A DNA stretch of 64,000 bases from Rhodanobacter sp. 67-28 (GTDB lineage Bacteria > Pseudomonadota > Gammaproteobacteria > Xanthomonadales > Rhodanobacteraceae): positions 1 through 64,000 of the forward strand of contig MKTU01000017.1 of assembly GCA_001898415.1 (NCBI GenBank). Reading direction: 5' to 3'. A program made the position numbers and the translations under genes. The notes under the pieces are model-generated. The model was not told where the DNA came from, did not search any database, and was given only the letters and a program-made list of their open reading frames with translations. Shown here in pieces: positions 1-10,596 of this stretch (the stretch's first letter is position 1; the number at the start of each line of letters is the position of its first letter).

Positions 1-1
1 G

Positions 2-229
2 CTGTTGCCCGGTCCGCAGACCGGCCGCATCGGGCCGGACAGCGGCGTGCTGACCCGCGACTCCTCATCGTTCCTGCCCTGCACCACGACCACCCACGCC
101 GCGGCCATGCAACAGCCACCGGAGGCGATGTTCCGGCAGCTCGACCAGCTGACCATGCTGCAGAGGCAACAGGCGCAGGTGCAACAGGCGCAGATGCCGA
201 TGCAGCCGGCGCAGGCGATGGGGCGGTAG
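2..229 (+). CDS. C-terminal part of an unrecognised protein, cut by the left edge
   Basis: An open frame enters from the left edge and ends at a stop at 227-229, giving about 75 residues. The visible end is rich in Gln and Met (repeated QQ, QAQ and MPMQ runs after residue 35), which suggests an unstructured tail. I do not recognise the family. It converges on mtfA, whose stop lies about 80 bases further on. The reading frame may be real because it runs through the edge without a stop and shows biased composition, but without the N-terminus it could also be a chance frame. Confidence 0.4.
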   Translation: MLPGPQTGRIGPDSGVLTRDSSSFLPCTTTTHAAAMQQPPEAMFRQLDQLTMLQRQQAQVQQAQMPMQPAQAMGR

Positions 230-308
230 GAACACTCGCTCGCGTGGATTGCAGCAGCGCGGTGCGGCTGTCATCCGGACAGCTGTGCAGCCATGCATGC
301 CACTTCCC

Positions 309-1094
309 TCAGCGACGGCACCCGCCAGCGAGTTCCTCGCCGTCGGCGGGCGAGGGGCCGTAGAACGCGTGCAGCAGTTCGGCCACCGCCGGCTCGGTTT
401 CGCGCAATACGGCTGGCTGCGAGTAGTGCAGCTCGCTGACCACGGCGAAATACTCGCCGGCGCTTTCGGTCGCGTAGTGGTCGATCGGCGCGTGGCCGGG
501 GCTGGCGGCCAGCAGGCGGTCGTAGGCGCGCTGGAACTCGCCGATCCAGCGCCGCCGCGGAATCTCGCGCAATGGCGGCACGCCGTCGGGCGGGCCATCG
601 AGCATGTCCAGCTTGTGGGCCATCTCGTGCACGACCACGTTGTAGCCGTCCCACGGCTGCTCCAGGTCCAGTTGCACGTCGGCCAGGGACAGCACCAGCG
701 GGCCATGCTCCCAGGCCTCGCCGATCAGCACCTCGTCGCTCTCGGTGACCACGCCGGTGTGGTCGTCATGGTGGCTGCGGCGCACCTTGAACTCGCCCGG
801 GTAGATCAGCACGTCGCGCCAGCCGCGCAGGCTGGTCGCACCCTGCTGCAGCGCCGGCAGGCAGGCCTGCATGGCAATCAGCAATCGCCAGTAGTCGTCC
901 AGTACCGCGCCGGCCAGCGCGTGAAAACGCTTGCGCGCCAGGAAGATGCCGGCGAGCTGGCGCAGTTGCAGTTGTCGCGCGGGGTCCAGCCGGCGCGCCA
1001 GCGGACAGGCCGCCAAGGCTCGCCGCCACAGGGGGTCGGCGATCGGTGCAGGTTCAAAGTGTGCCCGCAGGGATGTCCACCAACGGCGCGGCAT
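309..1094 (-). CDS. mtfA: MtfA-type zinc-dependent peptidase
   Basis: The 261-residue protein carries the HExxH zinc motif as HEMAHKLD near residue 155, with a downstream acidic region (ATESAGEYFA) that fits the third ligand of the MtfA (YeeI/DUF980) family. E. coli MtfA is a cytosolic protease that also binds the glucose repressor Mlc; whether that partnership exists here cannot be seen. Length and motif order match the family, which is usually 260-270 residues. The N-terminal stretch with LARRLDPARQLQLRQLAGIFLARK resembles the family's conserved first domain. The gene is a single unit on the minus strand, with a secreted hypothetical just upstream in the same direction. Confidence 0.88.
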   Translation of the reverse strand: MPRRWWTSLRAHFEPAPIADPLWRRALAACPLARRLDPARQLQLRQLAGIFLARKRFHALAGAVLDDYWRLLIAMQACLPALQQGATSLRGWRDVLIYPGEFKVRRSHHDDHTGVVTESDEVLIGEAWEHGPLVLSLADVQLDLEQPWDGYNVVVHEMAHKLDMLDGPPDGVPPLREIPRRRWIGEFQRAYDRLLAASPGHAPIDHYATESAGEYFAVVSELHYSQPAVLRETEPAVAELLHAFYGPSPADGEELAGGCRR

Positions 1095-1106
1095 GCCGCC
1101 GAACGC

Positions 1107-1424
1107 TTACTGGATCGACCCAGGCAGCAGCGATTGCCAACCCAGATGTGGCCGGGGCGCAGGGGCCGGTGCCGGCGAAGCTGCGCCGGAACGGTCGTTG
1201 CTGCTGCGCACGGCGCCGCTGGTGCTGCTGCTGCCGGGGCTGCTGTTCTCGCGGTTCATGCCCAGCACGTCGCCGGCGATGCCGTCTTCGCTATCGTGCG
1301 ATGACGCGTTGCTTGCGGTTGGGCTGCCGCTGTCCACGCCCTGGCTATCGAGGCTGGCCGCTGCTGTCGCGCCGGCGAAGGCGAGGCACAGGATGCAAGC
1401 GATGATCCGGTGGGTGGCGCGCAT
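1107..1424 (-). CDS. Small secreted hypothetical protein
   Basis: The frame codes for about 105 residues. It begins with a clear signal peptide (MRATHRIIACILCLAFAGATAAA) and continues as a Ser-, Gly- and Pro-rich low-complexity chain with no recognised domain. I chose the ATG at 1424 because it puts the signal peptide at the N-terminus; the open frame continues upstream without sense. It ends 12 bases before the mtfA start, so the two may share a transcript. Function is unknown; a small exported or periplasmic protein is the most that can be said. Confidence 0.5.
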   Translation of the reverse strand: MRATHRIIACILCLAFAGATAAASLDSQGVDSGSPTASNASSHDSEDGIAGDVLGMNRENSSPGSSSTSGAVRSSNDRSGAASPAPAPAPRPHLGWQSLLPGSIQ

Positions 1425-1621
1425 GGCAGTGAAACTCCCCAGGCCGCAAGCGAAGAATCCGATCGTCGCAGAAACCGGGCGCTGCTGCCAGTGCAAGCGG
1501 CGGGCGCGCGTGCCGCAGTGCAGCGTGCGGCAGGCTAGAATGATTCGATGGTTCTTTTCTCCACCGTTCCCCTGCCTCGCGCTGCCCCCACGGCGCGCGC
1601 TGCCGCGCGCCGGGTTCGCTG

Positions 1622-2602
1622 ATGCAGCCGCTGCAATTGCTGGCCTTGCTGGCTCCCGGCGCACCGCTTTCCGGCGCGGCGCTGGCCGAGCGCAGCGGGG
1701 TGACCCGGGCGGCGATCTGGAAGCAGGTCGAGGCACTGCGTGCGCGGGGCGTGCCGGTGCAGACCCGCGGCCGGGCCGGCTATTGCCTGCCGTGGCCACT
1801 GCAGATGCTCGACGCGCAGCGCATCCGCGCCGCCTTGCCGGCCGATGTCGCACGCACGCTGGGTACGCTGGAAGTGCACGACGAGCTCGACTCGACCTCC
1901 AGCGAACTGCAGCGGCGGCTTGCCGATGCAGCCGACCTTTGCGTGGTGCTGGCCGAATCGCAGAGTGCCGGGCGCGGCCGGCGCGGTCGCGACTGGCTGT
2001 CGCCGCCGGGGTTGAACATCTATCTCTCCTGCCTGAAACGATTCGGTGCGGGCTTCGCGGCGCTGGGCGGCCTGTCGCTGGCGATCGGCGTGATCGTGCT
2101 GCGCGCGCTGGATGAACTGGGCGTTGCCGGTGCGGGGCTGAAATGGCCGAACGATGTCTTGGCCAGCGACGGCAGCGGCAAGCTGGCGGGCATCCTGGTC
2201 GAGCTCAGCGGCGAATTCCAGGGGCCGTGTTCGGCGATCATCGGCATCGGACTCAACCTGCGCCTGACCCCGGCCCTGCAAGGCCAGGCCGGCCAGCCGG
2301 CCACCGACCTGGCCAGCCTGTGCGCGGGCGCGCCGCCGGATCGCAACCGCGTGGCCGCGGCGCTGATCGCTGCGTTGGCGCAAGGCCTGGCCGAGTTCGA
2401 GCGCGAAGGCTTCCACGCCTTCGCCGCCGACTATGCGCGCCACGACCTGCTGCGCGGCCGGCCGCTGCAACTCAGCGGAGCGCTCGGCACGTTCGACGCA
2501 CTCGGCGCAGGCATCGACGCGCGCGGCGCCTTGCGGGTGCAACTGCCTGACGGCAGCGAGCGGCGCATCGACAGCGCCGACGTCACGGTGCGCCGCGCAT
2601 GA
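1622..2602 (+). CDS. birA: Biotin-protein ligase / biotin operon repressor BirA
   Basis: The 326-residue protein joins biotin to the biotin carboxyl carrier protein of acetyl-CoA carboxylase through biotinyl-AMP. An N-terminal winged-helix region (residues 1-60, with SGVTRAAIWKQVEALRARG) suggests it can also bind DNA as in E. coli. The catalytic domain shows the biotin/ATP loop GRGRRGRDW near residue 118, KWPNDV near 175 and GIGLNL near 215. Its stop overlaps the coaX start by four bases (ATGA), the usual birA-coaX pairing. Length agrees with the bifunctional class. Confidence 0.93.
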   Translation: MQPLQLLALLAPGAPLSGAALAERSGVTRAAIWKQVEALRARGVPVQTRGRAGYCLPWPLQMLDAQRIRAALPADVARTLGTLEVHDELDSTSSELQRRLADAADLCVVLAESQSAGRGRRGRDWLSPPGLNIYLSCLKRFGAGFAALGGLSLAIGVIVLRALDELGVAGAGLKWPNDVLASDGSGKLAGILVELSGEFQGPCSAIIGIGLNLRLTPALQGQAGQPATDLASLCAGAPPDRNRVAAALIAALAQGLAEFEREGFHAFAADYARHDLLRGRPLQLSGALGTFDALGAGIDARGALRVQLPDGSERRIDSADVTVRRA

Positions 2603-3360
2603 GACTGCTGCTGGATCTGGGCAATTCGCGCCTGAAATGGGCGCTGCAGGGGCCGTCGCCGGCATGGCTGGCGCAGGGCGTGCTGGAGTGGCGCGAGGAT
2701 CTGGCCACGCTGCCGGATGCGGCGTGGGCGGGTTTTCCGCGATCGACCCAGGTGGTCGGCGCGTCGGTGGTCGACGAAGCGCGCGAGCAGCGTGTTGCCG
2801 CCGCCCTGCGGCAGGCATTCGACAGCGCGCCCGAATGGCTGCGCACCCCGGCCAGCGCCTGTGGCGTACGCAATGCCTATGCCGAGCCACAGCGGCTGGG
2901 CGTGGATCGCTTCCTCGCCATGGTTGCCGCGCATGCCACCCATCGCGAGCCGTGCGTGCTCGCCAGCGCCGGCACCGCGCTGGTGCTCGATGCGCTGGCC
3001 GCCGATGGCCGGCACCTGGGCGGGTTGATCGCGCCGGGCGTGCAGCTGATGCAGCGCTCGCTGCTCGACGCGACTGCGCTGGTGCGCCCGCAGCGACCCG
3101 GCGACATCCTGCAGCTGGCCGACAACACCGCCGATGCGGTGACCTCCGGCTGCTGGCAGGCCGCCGCCGCACTGATCGAGCGCTTCCATGCGCAGATGCG
3201 TCCGCGCCTGGGCGGCGAACCGGCGCTGATCCTCGACGGCGGCGATGCGCCGCGACTGGCGCCGTTGCTGTCGCTGCCCGTGCAAGTCGGCCAGGACAGC
3301 GTGTTGCGTGGCCTGGCATTGTGGGCGGATGCGCACATGCCGACGCCGGCCAGCCACTAG
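2599..3360 (+). CDS. coaX: Type III pantothenate kinase
   Basis: CoaX phosphorylates pantothenate in the first step of coenzyme A synthesis. The 253-residue protein starts with the phosphate-binding motif DLGNSRLKW (residues 6-14), and has the GTALVLDAL motif near 125 and GGLIAPGVQL near 143, as in the ASKHA-fold type III enzymes, which do not respond to CoA feedback. It is translationally coupled to birA by an ATGA overlap and followed 32 bases later by a SPOR-domain gene, so the three probably form one operon. Confidence 0.92.
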   Translation: MRLLLDLGNSRLKWALQGPSPAWLAQGVLEWREDLATLPDAAWAGFPRSTQVVGASVVDEAREQRVAAALRQAFDSAPEWLRTPASACGVRNAYAEPQRLGVDRFLAMVAAHATHREPCVLASAGTALVLDALAADGRHLGGLIAPGVQLMQRSLLDATALVRPQRPGDILQLADNTADAVTSGCWQAAAALIERFHAQMRPRLGGEPALILDGGDAPRLAPLLSLPVQVGQDSVLRGLALWADAHMPTPASH

Positions 3361-3392
3361 AATGGCTGGCCGGCGGTCTTGATGGGGGTTCG

Positions 3393-4052
3393 ATGTTCCT
3401 GCGTCTGCTGTTTGTCCTGTTGAGCGCGCTGAATATCGCGGTCGGAGCGTGGCTGCTGCTGGGCCAGCCCTACCGGCACGTCAGCGACGCCACCGACCCG
3501 GGCGTGGCGCCACTGCAACTGTTGTCGGAACTGCCCGCGGCGGAAGGCACGATCGCGGTGCCCGAAACGCCGGCCGCGGCCGTCGATGCCTCGCAAGGCT
3601 TTCGTTGCATGGCGCTGGGGCCGTTCGACACGCCGCAGGACCTGCGCAGCGCGCGCCAGGCGCTGGACCGGCACGTCGCGCGCATGCGCTCGCGCCAGCA
3701 ACAGACCACCCAGCCCAGCGCGTGGTGGGTCTACCTGCCCGCCGCCGCCAGCCGTGCGCAGGCGCTGCAGACGGCCCGCCAGCTTGCCGCGAAAAACATC
3801 AACGACTATTTCGTGGTCGGCTCCGGCGACCAGGCCAACACGGTGTCGCTCGGCCTGTTCCGCGACCCGGCCAATGCGCGCAAGCGCCTGGACCAGGTGG
3901 CCGCCGCCGGCTTTCCCGCGCGCATGAGCGAGCGCAGCGAAAGCGTCCCGGAGTACTGGCTCGACCTCGCCATCGCCACCGCCCAACCCTTCGACTGGCG
4001 CCAGTACCTCGGCGCCAGCGACCTCGGCACGCACGACATCCGCTGCTTCTGA
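3393..4052 (+). CDS. SPOR domain-containing membrane-anchored protein
   Basis: The 219-residue protein starts with one hydrophobic segment (MFLRLLFVLLSALNIAVGAW) followed by a periplasmic part. Residues 120-195 look like a SPOR fold (AWWVYLPAAASRAQALQTAR, then DYFVVGSGDQANTVSLGLFRD), the domain that binds denuded peptidoglycan glycans at division septa. The ATG at 3393 places the membrane segment first. It lies directly after birA-coaX, an arrangement known in Xanthomonadales. Role in cell-wall or division functions is inferred from the domain. Confidence 0.72.
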   Translation: MFLRLLFVLLSALNIAVGAWLLLGQPYRHVSDATDPGVAPLQLLSELPAAEGTIAVPETPAAAVDASQGFRCMALGPFDTPQDLRSARQALDRHVARMRSRQQQTTQPSAWWVYLPAAASRAQALQTARQLAAKNINDYFVVGSGDQANTVSLGLFRDPANARKRLDQVAAAGFPARMSERSESVPEYWLDLAIATAQPFDWRQYLGASDLGTHDIRCF

Positions 4053-4089
4053 GCGAGCGCAGCGCCCCGCTGCTAGAATCCCCGCCTGC

Positions 4090-4165
4090 GCCGGCATAGC
4101 TCAGTTGGTAGAGCAGCTGATTTGTAATCAGCAGGTCCCGGGTTCGATTCCTGGTGCCGGCACCA
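4090..4165 (+). tRNA. tRNA-Thr (anticodon TGT)
   Basis: A full 76-nt cloverleaf can be drawn. The acceptor arm GCCGGCA (4090-4096) pairs with TGCCGGC (4155-4161), followed by the discriminator A and an encoded CCA. The D arm contains AGCTCAGTTGGTAGAGC, the anticodon stem CTGAT/ATCAG encloses the loop with TGT, and the T arm reads GGTTCGATTCC. TGT reads ACA threonine codons. No integrase or duplicated tRNA end is seen nearby. Confidence 0.97.
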
Positions 4166-4332
4166 TCCGCCTGCATGGCCGCCGCCGCGCCATCCGCCCG
4201 CGGCGCGCCGACTCCCCACAGCAACTGTAGGCCTGCGCTGACAGACCCGGCGCCAGGCCTCGACGCATCCTTGGCAAGCTCCGGTGCGCCCCTGCGCGCA
4301 TCGGTCTCTATTCTTCGGCCGAGGGGGCGCCC

Positions 4333-4575
4333 ATGAGCGTGGTCCTGACCATCAAGGAAAGCCGCCACGGCCTGTGGCGCATCTGCAGCGGCCCGGACGT
4401 CCTGTTCGACCGCCTGCGCTTTGCCCATGCCATCCGCCTGGGCCGCGGCCTGGCCCGCGAGGAGCACGCCAGCTCCGGTACCGCCGCCCGCGTGGAGATG
4501 ATCTGCAACGATTTCAGCATCCCGCTGGTGCAGTACGCCGAGGTACGCCGCTCCCCGATGACCGCCGTGTCCTGA
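4333..4575 (+). CDS. Small conserved-looking hypothetical protein
   Basis: An 80-residue frame beginning at ATG 4333. The sequence is not repetitive and has balanced composition (alternating hydrophobic and charged residues, one Trp, two Cys), which supports a folded small cytosolic protein. No domain is recognised. It follows tRNA-Thr by about 170 bases and stands alone. The start is not strongly supported by a ribosome binding site. Confidence 0.5.
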   Translation: MSVVLTIKESRHGLWRICSGPDVLFDRLRFAHAIRLGRGLAREEHASSGTAARVEMICNDFSIPLVQYAEVRRSPMTAVS

Positions 4576-4675
4576 GCCCAAAGCTTGGCGGTACGTTGCG
4601 GCGCGGCGTGCGTGCGTCGCGAAATTTGTTACGATCGCTTCAACGGCTACGCAGGGGTAGCCGGGAGTGATCGAC

Positions 4676-4876
4676 ATGCAAACACCGTATGTGCAGCCCG
4701 CCCTTTGGCGCGGCTTGCAGCTGTTTGCAGGGATGCTGTGGGGGAAACCGGCCAAACCAGCCACCGCGGGCGCGACAGTGCGTGCGGCGGGCGATCTGGT
4801 GACGTGGCGGGCCGGCGCGCGATCGCGTCGCGAGGATGAACTCGAACGCATGCGCGACGACGCACCTCTGACTTGA
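4676..4876 (+). CDS. Small hypothetical protein
   Basis: A 66-residue frame starting at ATG 4676, preceded by a GGGAG ribosome binding site nine bases upstream; a GTG at 4667 is also in frame but would sit inside that site. The C-terminal half is charged (RSRREDELERMRDD). No family is recognised. It is supported mainly by the binding site and the lack of a better candidate on either strand. Confidence 0.4.
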   Translation: MQTPYVQPALWRGLQLFAGMLWGKPAKPATAGATVRAAGDLVTWRAGARSRREDELERMRDDAPLT

Positions 4877-5363
4877 CGGCGTCCCGACCCGGTTTCGGGC
4901 TCGTCGTTCCGGCGAAGGCAAGCTGTTGTCCGCAGCAGATCCGTCCTTGACGTCCACCGCGTCAAGGCGCAAGACGGGCGTTGCGTGGCCTACCTCGACA
5001 CGCCCGCTTGCCCCTTCGTCGGTCCGGCGGAGGCTGGCATTGTCCTTCCGTCATGCCACCACACGGCGCGCGGGCCAGAGCGTGGCCATGGCAGCCCACG
5101 GGCGTCGGGTTCCGCTGTCGTCGCAGGCCACCCGCTCGTCATGGCGTGGTGGGTCATGCATCGCGCGTGACGCGGCCCCCACGACCTGATCCGTTAGACT
5201 TGCACCATGCGCGGCGGTCATCGCCGCGCATGCATTCTTGCGTCCACGACCGCGCACCATGTTTGCGCGATGTCCCGGTACAGCGCCATGGACGCCGCGT
5301 GATCCACCGTGCCGGTGCACCGCGTCAGCGTGCGCGCCGGACTCCACCGCAGGCAAGAACTTC
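4877..5363. other. Intergenic stretch without a recognised gene
   Basis: No frame here has a convincing start, binding site or protein-like composition. A small inverted repeat (CCTTGACG at 4945-4952 with CGTCAAGG at 4960-4967) could form a hairpin after the preceding small gene, but it lacks a T tract. The right part is presumably the upstream region of the arginase gene; I see no clear promoter in it. Confidence 0.5.
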
Positions 5364-6278
5364 ATGAACACACAAACCGTTTCACTGATCGGCGTTCCCA
5401 CCGACATCGGCGCCGGCCACCGTGGCGCCTCGATGGGGCCGGAAGCCATGCGCGTCGCCAACCTGGCCGCCAAACTCGAACAGCGCGGCCTGCAGGTAAT
5501 CGACCGCGGCAACCTGCAGGGGCCGCTCAATCCGTGGCTGCCGCCGGTCGACGGCTATCGCCATCTCGACGAAGTGGCCGCATGGAATACGGCCGTCTAT
5601 ACGGCTGTTCGCCAGGAGCTTCAGTCCGGCCGCCTGCCGATCATGCTTGGCGGCGACCATTGCCTCGCCATCGGCTCGATCAGCGCGGTGGCCGACCACT
5701 GCCGCGAAACCGGCAAGCAGCTGCGCGTGCTGTGGCTCGACGCGCATTCGGATTTCAACACTGCCGAGGCGACGCCGTCGGGCAACATCCATGGCATGCC
5801 GGTGGCCTGCCTGTGCGGCCGCGGCCCCCGGGTGCTCACCCACATCGGCAGCGCCACCCCCGCGATCACCCCCGACGTGATCCGCCAGATCGGCATCCGC
5901 TCGGTCGACTACGGCGAGAAGCAGCTCGTGCGCGAAGCCAACGTGGGCATCTTCGACATGCGCCGGATCGACGAGGACGGCATGAAGCGGGTGATGGAGC
6001 AGGCACTGGAAGGCATGGACGACAACACCCACCTGCACGTGAGCTTCGACGTCGACTTCCTCGACCCCAGCATCGCGCCCGGCGTCGGCACCACCGTGCG
6101 CGGCGGCCCCGGGTCTCGCGAGGCGCAGCTGTGCATGGAAATGATCTCCGACAGCGGCCGGCTGGCCTCGCTCGACCTGGTCGAACTCAACCCCGCCTTC
6201 GACCGCCGCAACGCCACCGCCAAACTGGCAGTGGATCTGATCGAGTCGCTGTTCGGCAAATCCACGCTGATCCGCTGA
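5364..6278 (+). CDS. rocF: Arginase
   Basis: This enzyme of 304 residues hydrolyses arginine to ornithine and urea. The dimanganese site is complete: GGDHCLAIG near residue 97, DAHSDFN near 128 and SFDVDFLDP near 228. The N-terminus (VSLIGVPTDIGAGHRGASMGP) is that of true arginases rather than agmatinases. The ATG at 5364 gives the family-like N-terminus; the open frame continues upstream but without homologous sequence. It is a single gene, so its regulation in an arg/roc operon is not seen here. Confidence 0.92.
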   Translation: MNTQTVSLIGVPTDIGAGHRGASMGPEAMRVANLAAKLEQRGLQVIDRGNLQGPLNPWLPPVDGYRHLDEVAAWNTAVYTAVRQELQSGRLPIMLGGDHCLAIGSISAVADHCRETGKQLRVLWLDAHSDFNTAEATPSGNIHGMPVACLCGRGPRVLTHIGSATPAITPDVIRQIGIRSVDYGEKQLVREANVGIFDMRRIDEDGMKRVMEQALEGMDDNTHLHVSFDVDFLDPSIAPGVGTTVRGGPGSREAQLCMEMISDSGRLASLDLVELNPAFDRRNATAKLAVDLIESLFGKSTLIR

Positions 6279-6331
6279 GGCATTCATTGGTCGCGATCGC
6301 ACTCAACCATCGCGTGACGCCCGCGGCCGGA

Positions 6332-6359
6332 TTGCCTTGGCGGGGCGATGACGTAAACT
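6332..6359 (+). promoter_or_regulatory. Possible sigma-70 promoter for trpS
   Basis: TTGCCT (6332-6337) and TAAACT (6354-6359) are separated by 16 bases and would give a start near 6366, about 20 bases before the trpS ATG. Both hexamers match the consensus at four of six positions, so the call rests on position as much as sequence. Confidence 0.35.
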
Positions 6360-6384
6360 GAAATCTTTACTTGCGCAGCGCAGC

Positions 6385-7746
<1,362 letters not shown>

Positions 7747-7803
7747 ATGGTCGTGGTGCTCTCGTCGTTCCGACTCGCCGCCGCGCCCTGAAAGGAGATA
7801 TCC

Positions 7804-8127
7804 GTGCGTTACCTGTCCATCCTGTTGTTGGCCCCCTGGCTGCTGGTGCTGTGCGTGATCTACTGGATCTGGCCGCGCAGCCTGCCGCGAACGACGGGCC
7901 GGCGCACGTTCGACGTGCTGGTGCTGCTGCTGGCCGGCATCGCCACCGCGCTCGCCGCGCTTGCCGGTTTCGATTCGGCCGTGCTGCCGGAGCCGGGCGA
8001 ATTCGGCCCGGTCAGCGGGTCGATCTGGCAGCAGGTGCTGCCCGCGTTGTGGGGCTACGGCGCATTTGCCGCGGTGATCGTGCCGGCGCTGGTGCTGCGC
8101 CAGTGGTGGTGGGGGCGCAAGCGCTGA
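7804..8127 (+). CDS. Small membrane protein, unknown function
   Basis: The 107-residue protein has three probable membrane segments, at about residues 4-24, 38-58 and 80-100, and a basic C-terminus (RQWWWGRKR). The GTG start at 7804 is chosen because an excellent ribosome binding site (AAAGGAGAT) lies just upstream and the first segment then begins at once. It follows trpS by 57 bases in the same direction. No family is recognised. Confidence 0.6.
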   Translation: MRYLSILLLAPWLLVLCVIYWIWPRSLPRTTGRRTFDVLVLLLAGIATALAALAGFDSAVLPEPGEFGPVSGSIWQQVLPALWGYGAFAAVIVPALVLRQWWWGRKR

Positions 8128-8289
8128 TCGTGTCCCGGCGCGGTGCGGGCCGCGCCTGCGTCATGCCCTTTGCATGACCAATGGCCGTCGAGGAATTCAA
8201 ACCTTCGCGGCAAGCTGTGCATCTACCCCATGCCGAGCGCGCCGGTTCCACTGCGCCGCGCGGCATTCTCTCCCCGTGGATTCCCCGAC

Positions 8290-10518
8290 ATGCGCCTTGC
8301 ATGCCTGTTGTTCCTGACCCTGGCCGCGGCCTCGGCGCCGGCGCTCGCCGTCGAGATTGACGGTCACATCCAGCCGGCCGAGTGGGCCGGCGCACGACAC
8401 ATCACCGATTTTCGCCAGACCCAGCCGCTCAACGGCCAGCCCGGCACGCTGCATACCGAGGCCTGGGTGCTGGCGACGCCGGAGGGGCTGGCGGTGGCGT
8501 TCCGCTGCGACCAGCCACCGGAGGTGCCGCGCACGCGCCAGCGCGTGCAGCGCGATTTCGACGACCAGGTGGACCGCGTCAACGTGATGGTCGACTTCAA
8601 CGGCGACGGGCGCACCGGCTACGATTTCGTGGTCAGCTCGACCAATGGCATCAACGATGCGGTGATCACCAACGAGAGCCGGTTCAACAAGGACTGGGAC
8701 GGCAGCTGGCAGCACGCGGTGAGCGAGGATGCGGCCGGCTGGAGCGTGGAGATCCTGATCCCCTGGTACACCGCGCCGATGCATGCGGCGAAGGACGGCC
8801 AGCGCACGCTCGGCATCTATCTCGATCGCGTCACCGGCTCCACCGGCGAACGCGACGCATGGCCGGTGGCCAGCTTCATGCGCCCGCGCTTCCTGTCCGA
8901 GTTCGAGCGGATCGAGGTGCCGCAGTACCACCAGTCGCTGTTTGCGATCACGCCGTATGCGTCGGGCCTGTACGACAACGTGCGCGGCCGCAGCCATTTC
9001 CAGCAGGGCGCCGACATCCTGTGGAAACCGAACGGCCAGTTCCAGCTGACCGCGGCGTTGAACCCGGATTTCGGCCAGGTCGAGAGCGACGACCTGGTGG
9101 TCAACTTCGGCGCCACCGAAACCTACGTCAGCGACAAGCGCCCGTTCTTCACCGAGAACCAGGGCATCTTCGATTTCAGCCTGCTCGACGACAACAGCCA
9201 GCTGGTCTACACGCGCCGCGTCGGTGGTCCTTCGGACGATGGCATGGGCGCGGCGGACATCGACGCCGCAGTGAAGCTCAACGGCAGCGTCGGCACCACC
9301 AGCTACGGCGTGCTGGCCGCCGACGAGGACGGTCGGGCCGGGCGCTTCTACGGGGCTGCGCGGGTGACCCACGACTTCGGCACGCAGAGCCTGGGCATGC
9401 TGCTGACCCGCGTCGACCGGCCATGGCTGGATCGCGAGGCGACCGTGCTCGGCGTCGATCACCACTGGCAGCCCACCGCGCAGCTGACCATCGCCACCAA
9501 CGTGGTGGCCAGCGACATCCTGCAATCGGGAACGCACACGCGCGACAGCGGCGGCACCGTCATCGCCGACCTGGAAATGGGCGACGGCTGGCGCCAGCAA
9601 TGGCTGGGCATGCACTTCGGCGACCGGCTGCAGGTCAACGATTTCGGCTACCTCGAACGCAACAATTTCAACTACGCCCACTGGGAGGTGCGCAAGCGCT
9701 ACGCCTCGCTGCCGGCGGACTCGGCCTACAGCTCGCACGACTGGCATTTCCGCGTCGACGCGCTGGACAACGACCACGGCCTGCGCCTGCGGCGGCAATT
9801 GCGCATCCGCCGCACCAGCACGTTGCGCGACGGCACCACCGAGGATGCACAGCTCAACGTCAACACGGCCGGCTGGGACGACTTGCTGACGCGCGGGCAT
9901 GGCGCGCTGTTCCTGCCGCCGTCGCTGGATTTCTTCTACGAGCGCATCAGTCCGCGCCACGGCGATTGGGCGTTCAAGCTGGATGCGGAGGTTTTCACCG
10001 GCGGCCTCGGCGGCAACCGGCAGGCCGCCTTCGACATCGAGTTCGTGCCCACCTACTTCATCAACGACGCCTTCAGCGTGTACGCCGGGCCGTCCTGGCA
10101 GCGCATTCCGGACTGGCTGGTCTGGCAGCACGACAACCTGATCGGCCGCTTCGACCAGCACACGCTGCAACTCGATGCCGGTTTCGACTGGGCCATCGAC
10201 CCGCGCCAGGAACTGCGCGTGAAGCTGCAGGCGATCGGGCTGGACGCGCGCCTGCGCGGCGGCTACCGCGTCGGCGCCAGCGGCCGCGCCGAGGCCAGCG
10301 ACGAGCCGATCGACGACTTCAACGTGCGCAACCTCGGCCTGCAGATCCGCTACCGCTACGAGCTGGCTCCGCTGTCCTACCTGTACGTGGTCTACGGCCG
10401 CGGCGGTTACGCGATGGATGGCCTGGCGCGCCACACGGGCGATGTCCTCGGCAACAGCTTTGCGTTGCGCGACGACGAGCAACTGCTGGTCAAGCTGAGT
10501 TACCGCTTCGACATGTAG
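8290..10518 (+). CDS. Exported DUF5916 / CBM9-like domain protein
   Basis: The 742-residue protein has a signal peptide (MRLACLLFLTLAAASAPALA). It continues with a family-9-like carbohydrate-binding domain (about residues 20-200, with EAWVLATPEGLAVAFRCDQP and VNVMVDFNGDGRTGYDF) and a long C-terminal DUF5916 region rich in alternating aromatic beta strands, suggestive of an outer-membrane barrel. The C-terminal residue pattern (LLVKLSYRFDM) ends in aromatic-hydrophobic alternation as barrel proteins do. ATG 8290 is preferred over an in-frame ATG at 8230 because it puts the signal peptide first. A role in glycan handling at the outer surface is inferred only. Confidence 0.78.
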   Translation: MRLACLLFLTLAAASAPALAVEIDGHIQPAEWAGARHITDFRQTQPLNGQPGTLHTEAWVLATPEGLAVAFRCDQPPEVPRTRQRVQRDFDDQVDRVNVMVDFNGDGRTGYDFVVSSTNGINDAVITNESRFNKDWDGSWQHAVSEDAAGWSVEILIPWYTAPMHAAKDGQRTLGIYLDRVTGSTGERDAWPVASFMRPRFLSEFERIEVPQYHQSLFAITPYASGLYDNVRGRSHFQQGADILWKPNGQFQLTAALNPDFGQVESDDLVVNFGATETYVSDKRPFFTENQGIFDFSLLDDNSQLVYTRRVGGPSDDGMGAADIDAAVKLNGSVGTTSYGVLAADEDGRAGRFYGAARVTHDFGTQSLGMLLTRVDRPWLDREATVLGVDHHWQPTAQLTIATNVVASDILQSGTHTRDSGGTVIADLEMGDGWRQQWLGMHFGDRLQVNDFGYLERNNFNYAHWEVRKRYASLPADSAYSSHDWHFRVDALDNDHGLRLRRQLRIRRTSTLRDGTTEDAQLNVNTAGWDDLLTRGHGALFLPPSLDFFYERISPRHGDWAFKLDAEVFTGGLGGNRQAAFDIEFVPTYFINDAFSVYAGPSWQRIPDWLVWQHDNLIGRFDQHTLQLDAGFDWAIDPRQELRVKLQAIGLDARLRGGYRVGASGRAEASDEPIDDFNVRNLGLQIRYRYELAPLSYLYVVYGRGGYAMDGLARHTGDVLGNSFALRDDEQLLVKLSYRFDM

Positions 10519-10596
10519 CGGCGCGCGTCGTCGCATCCGCGCGACTTCCGTGGGCGCTCCACCCGGATCGAGGCGGCGCAGTGCGAGAATGGCCGC

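Noticed and set aside
1535..3319. A long minus-strand frame opposite birA and coaX
   Set aside because: It is Arg/Ala-rich antisense sequence overlapping two well-defined genes.
4090..4165. A genomic island attachment site at tRNA-Thr
   Set aside because: No integrase gene and no second copy of the tRNA 3' end is visible nearby.
5238..5363. An upstream start for arginase
   Set aside because: The added residues are Arg/Pro/Cys-rich and do not resemble arginases; ATG 5364 gives the normal N-terminus.
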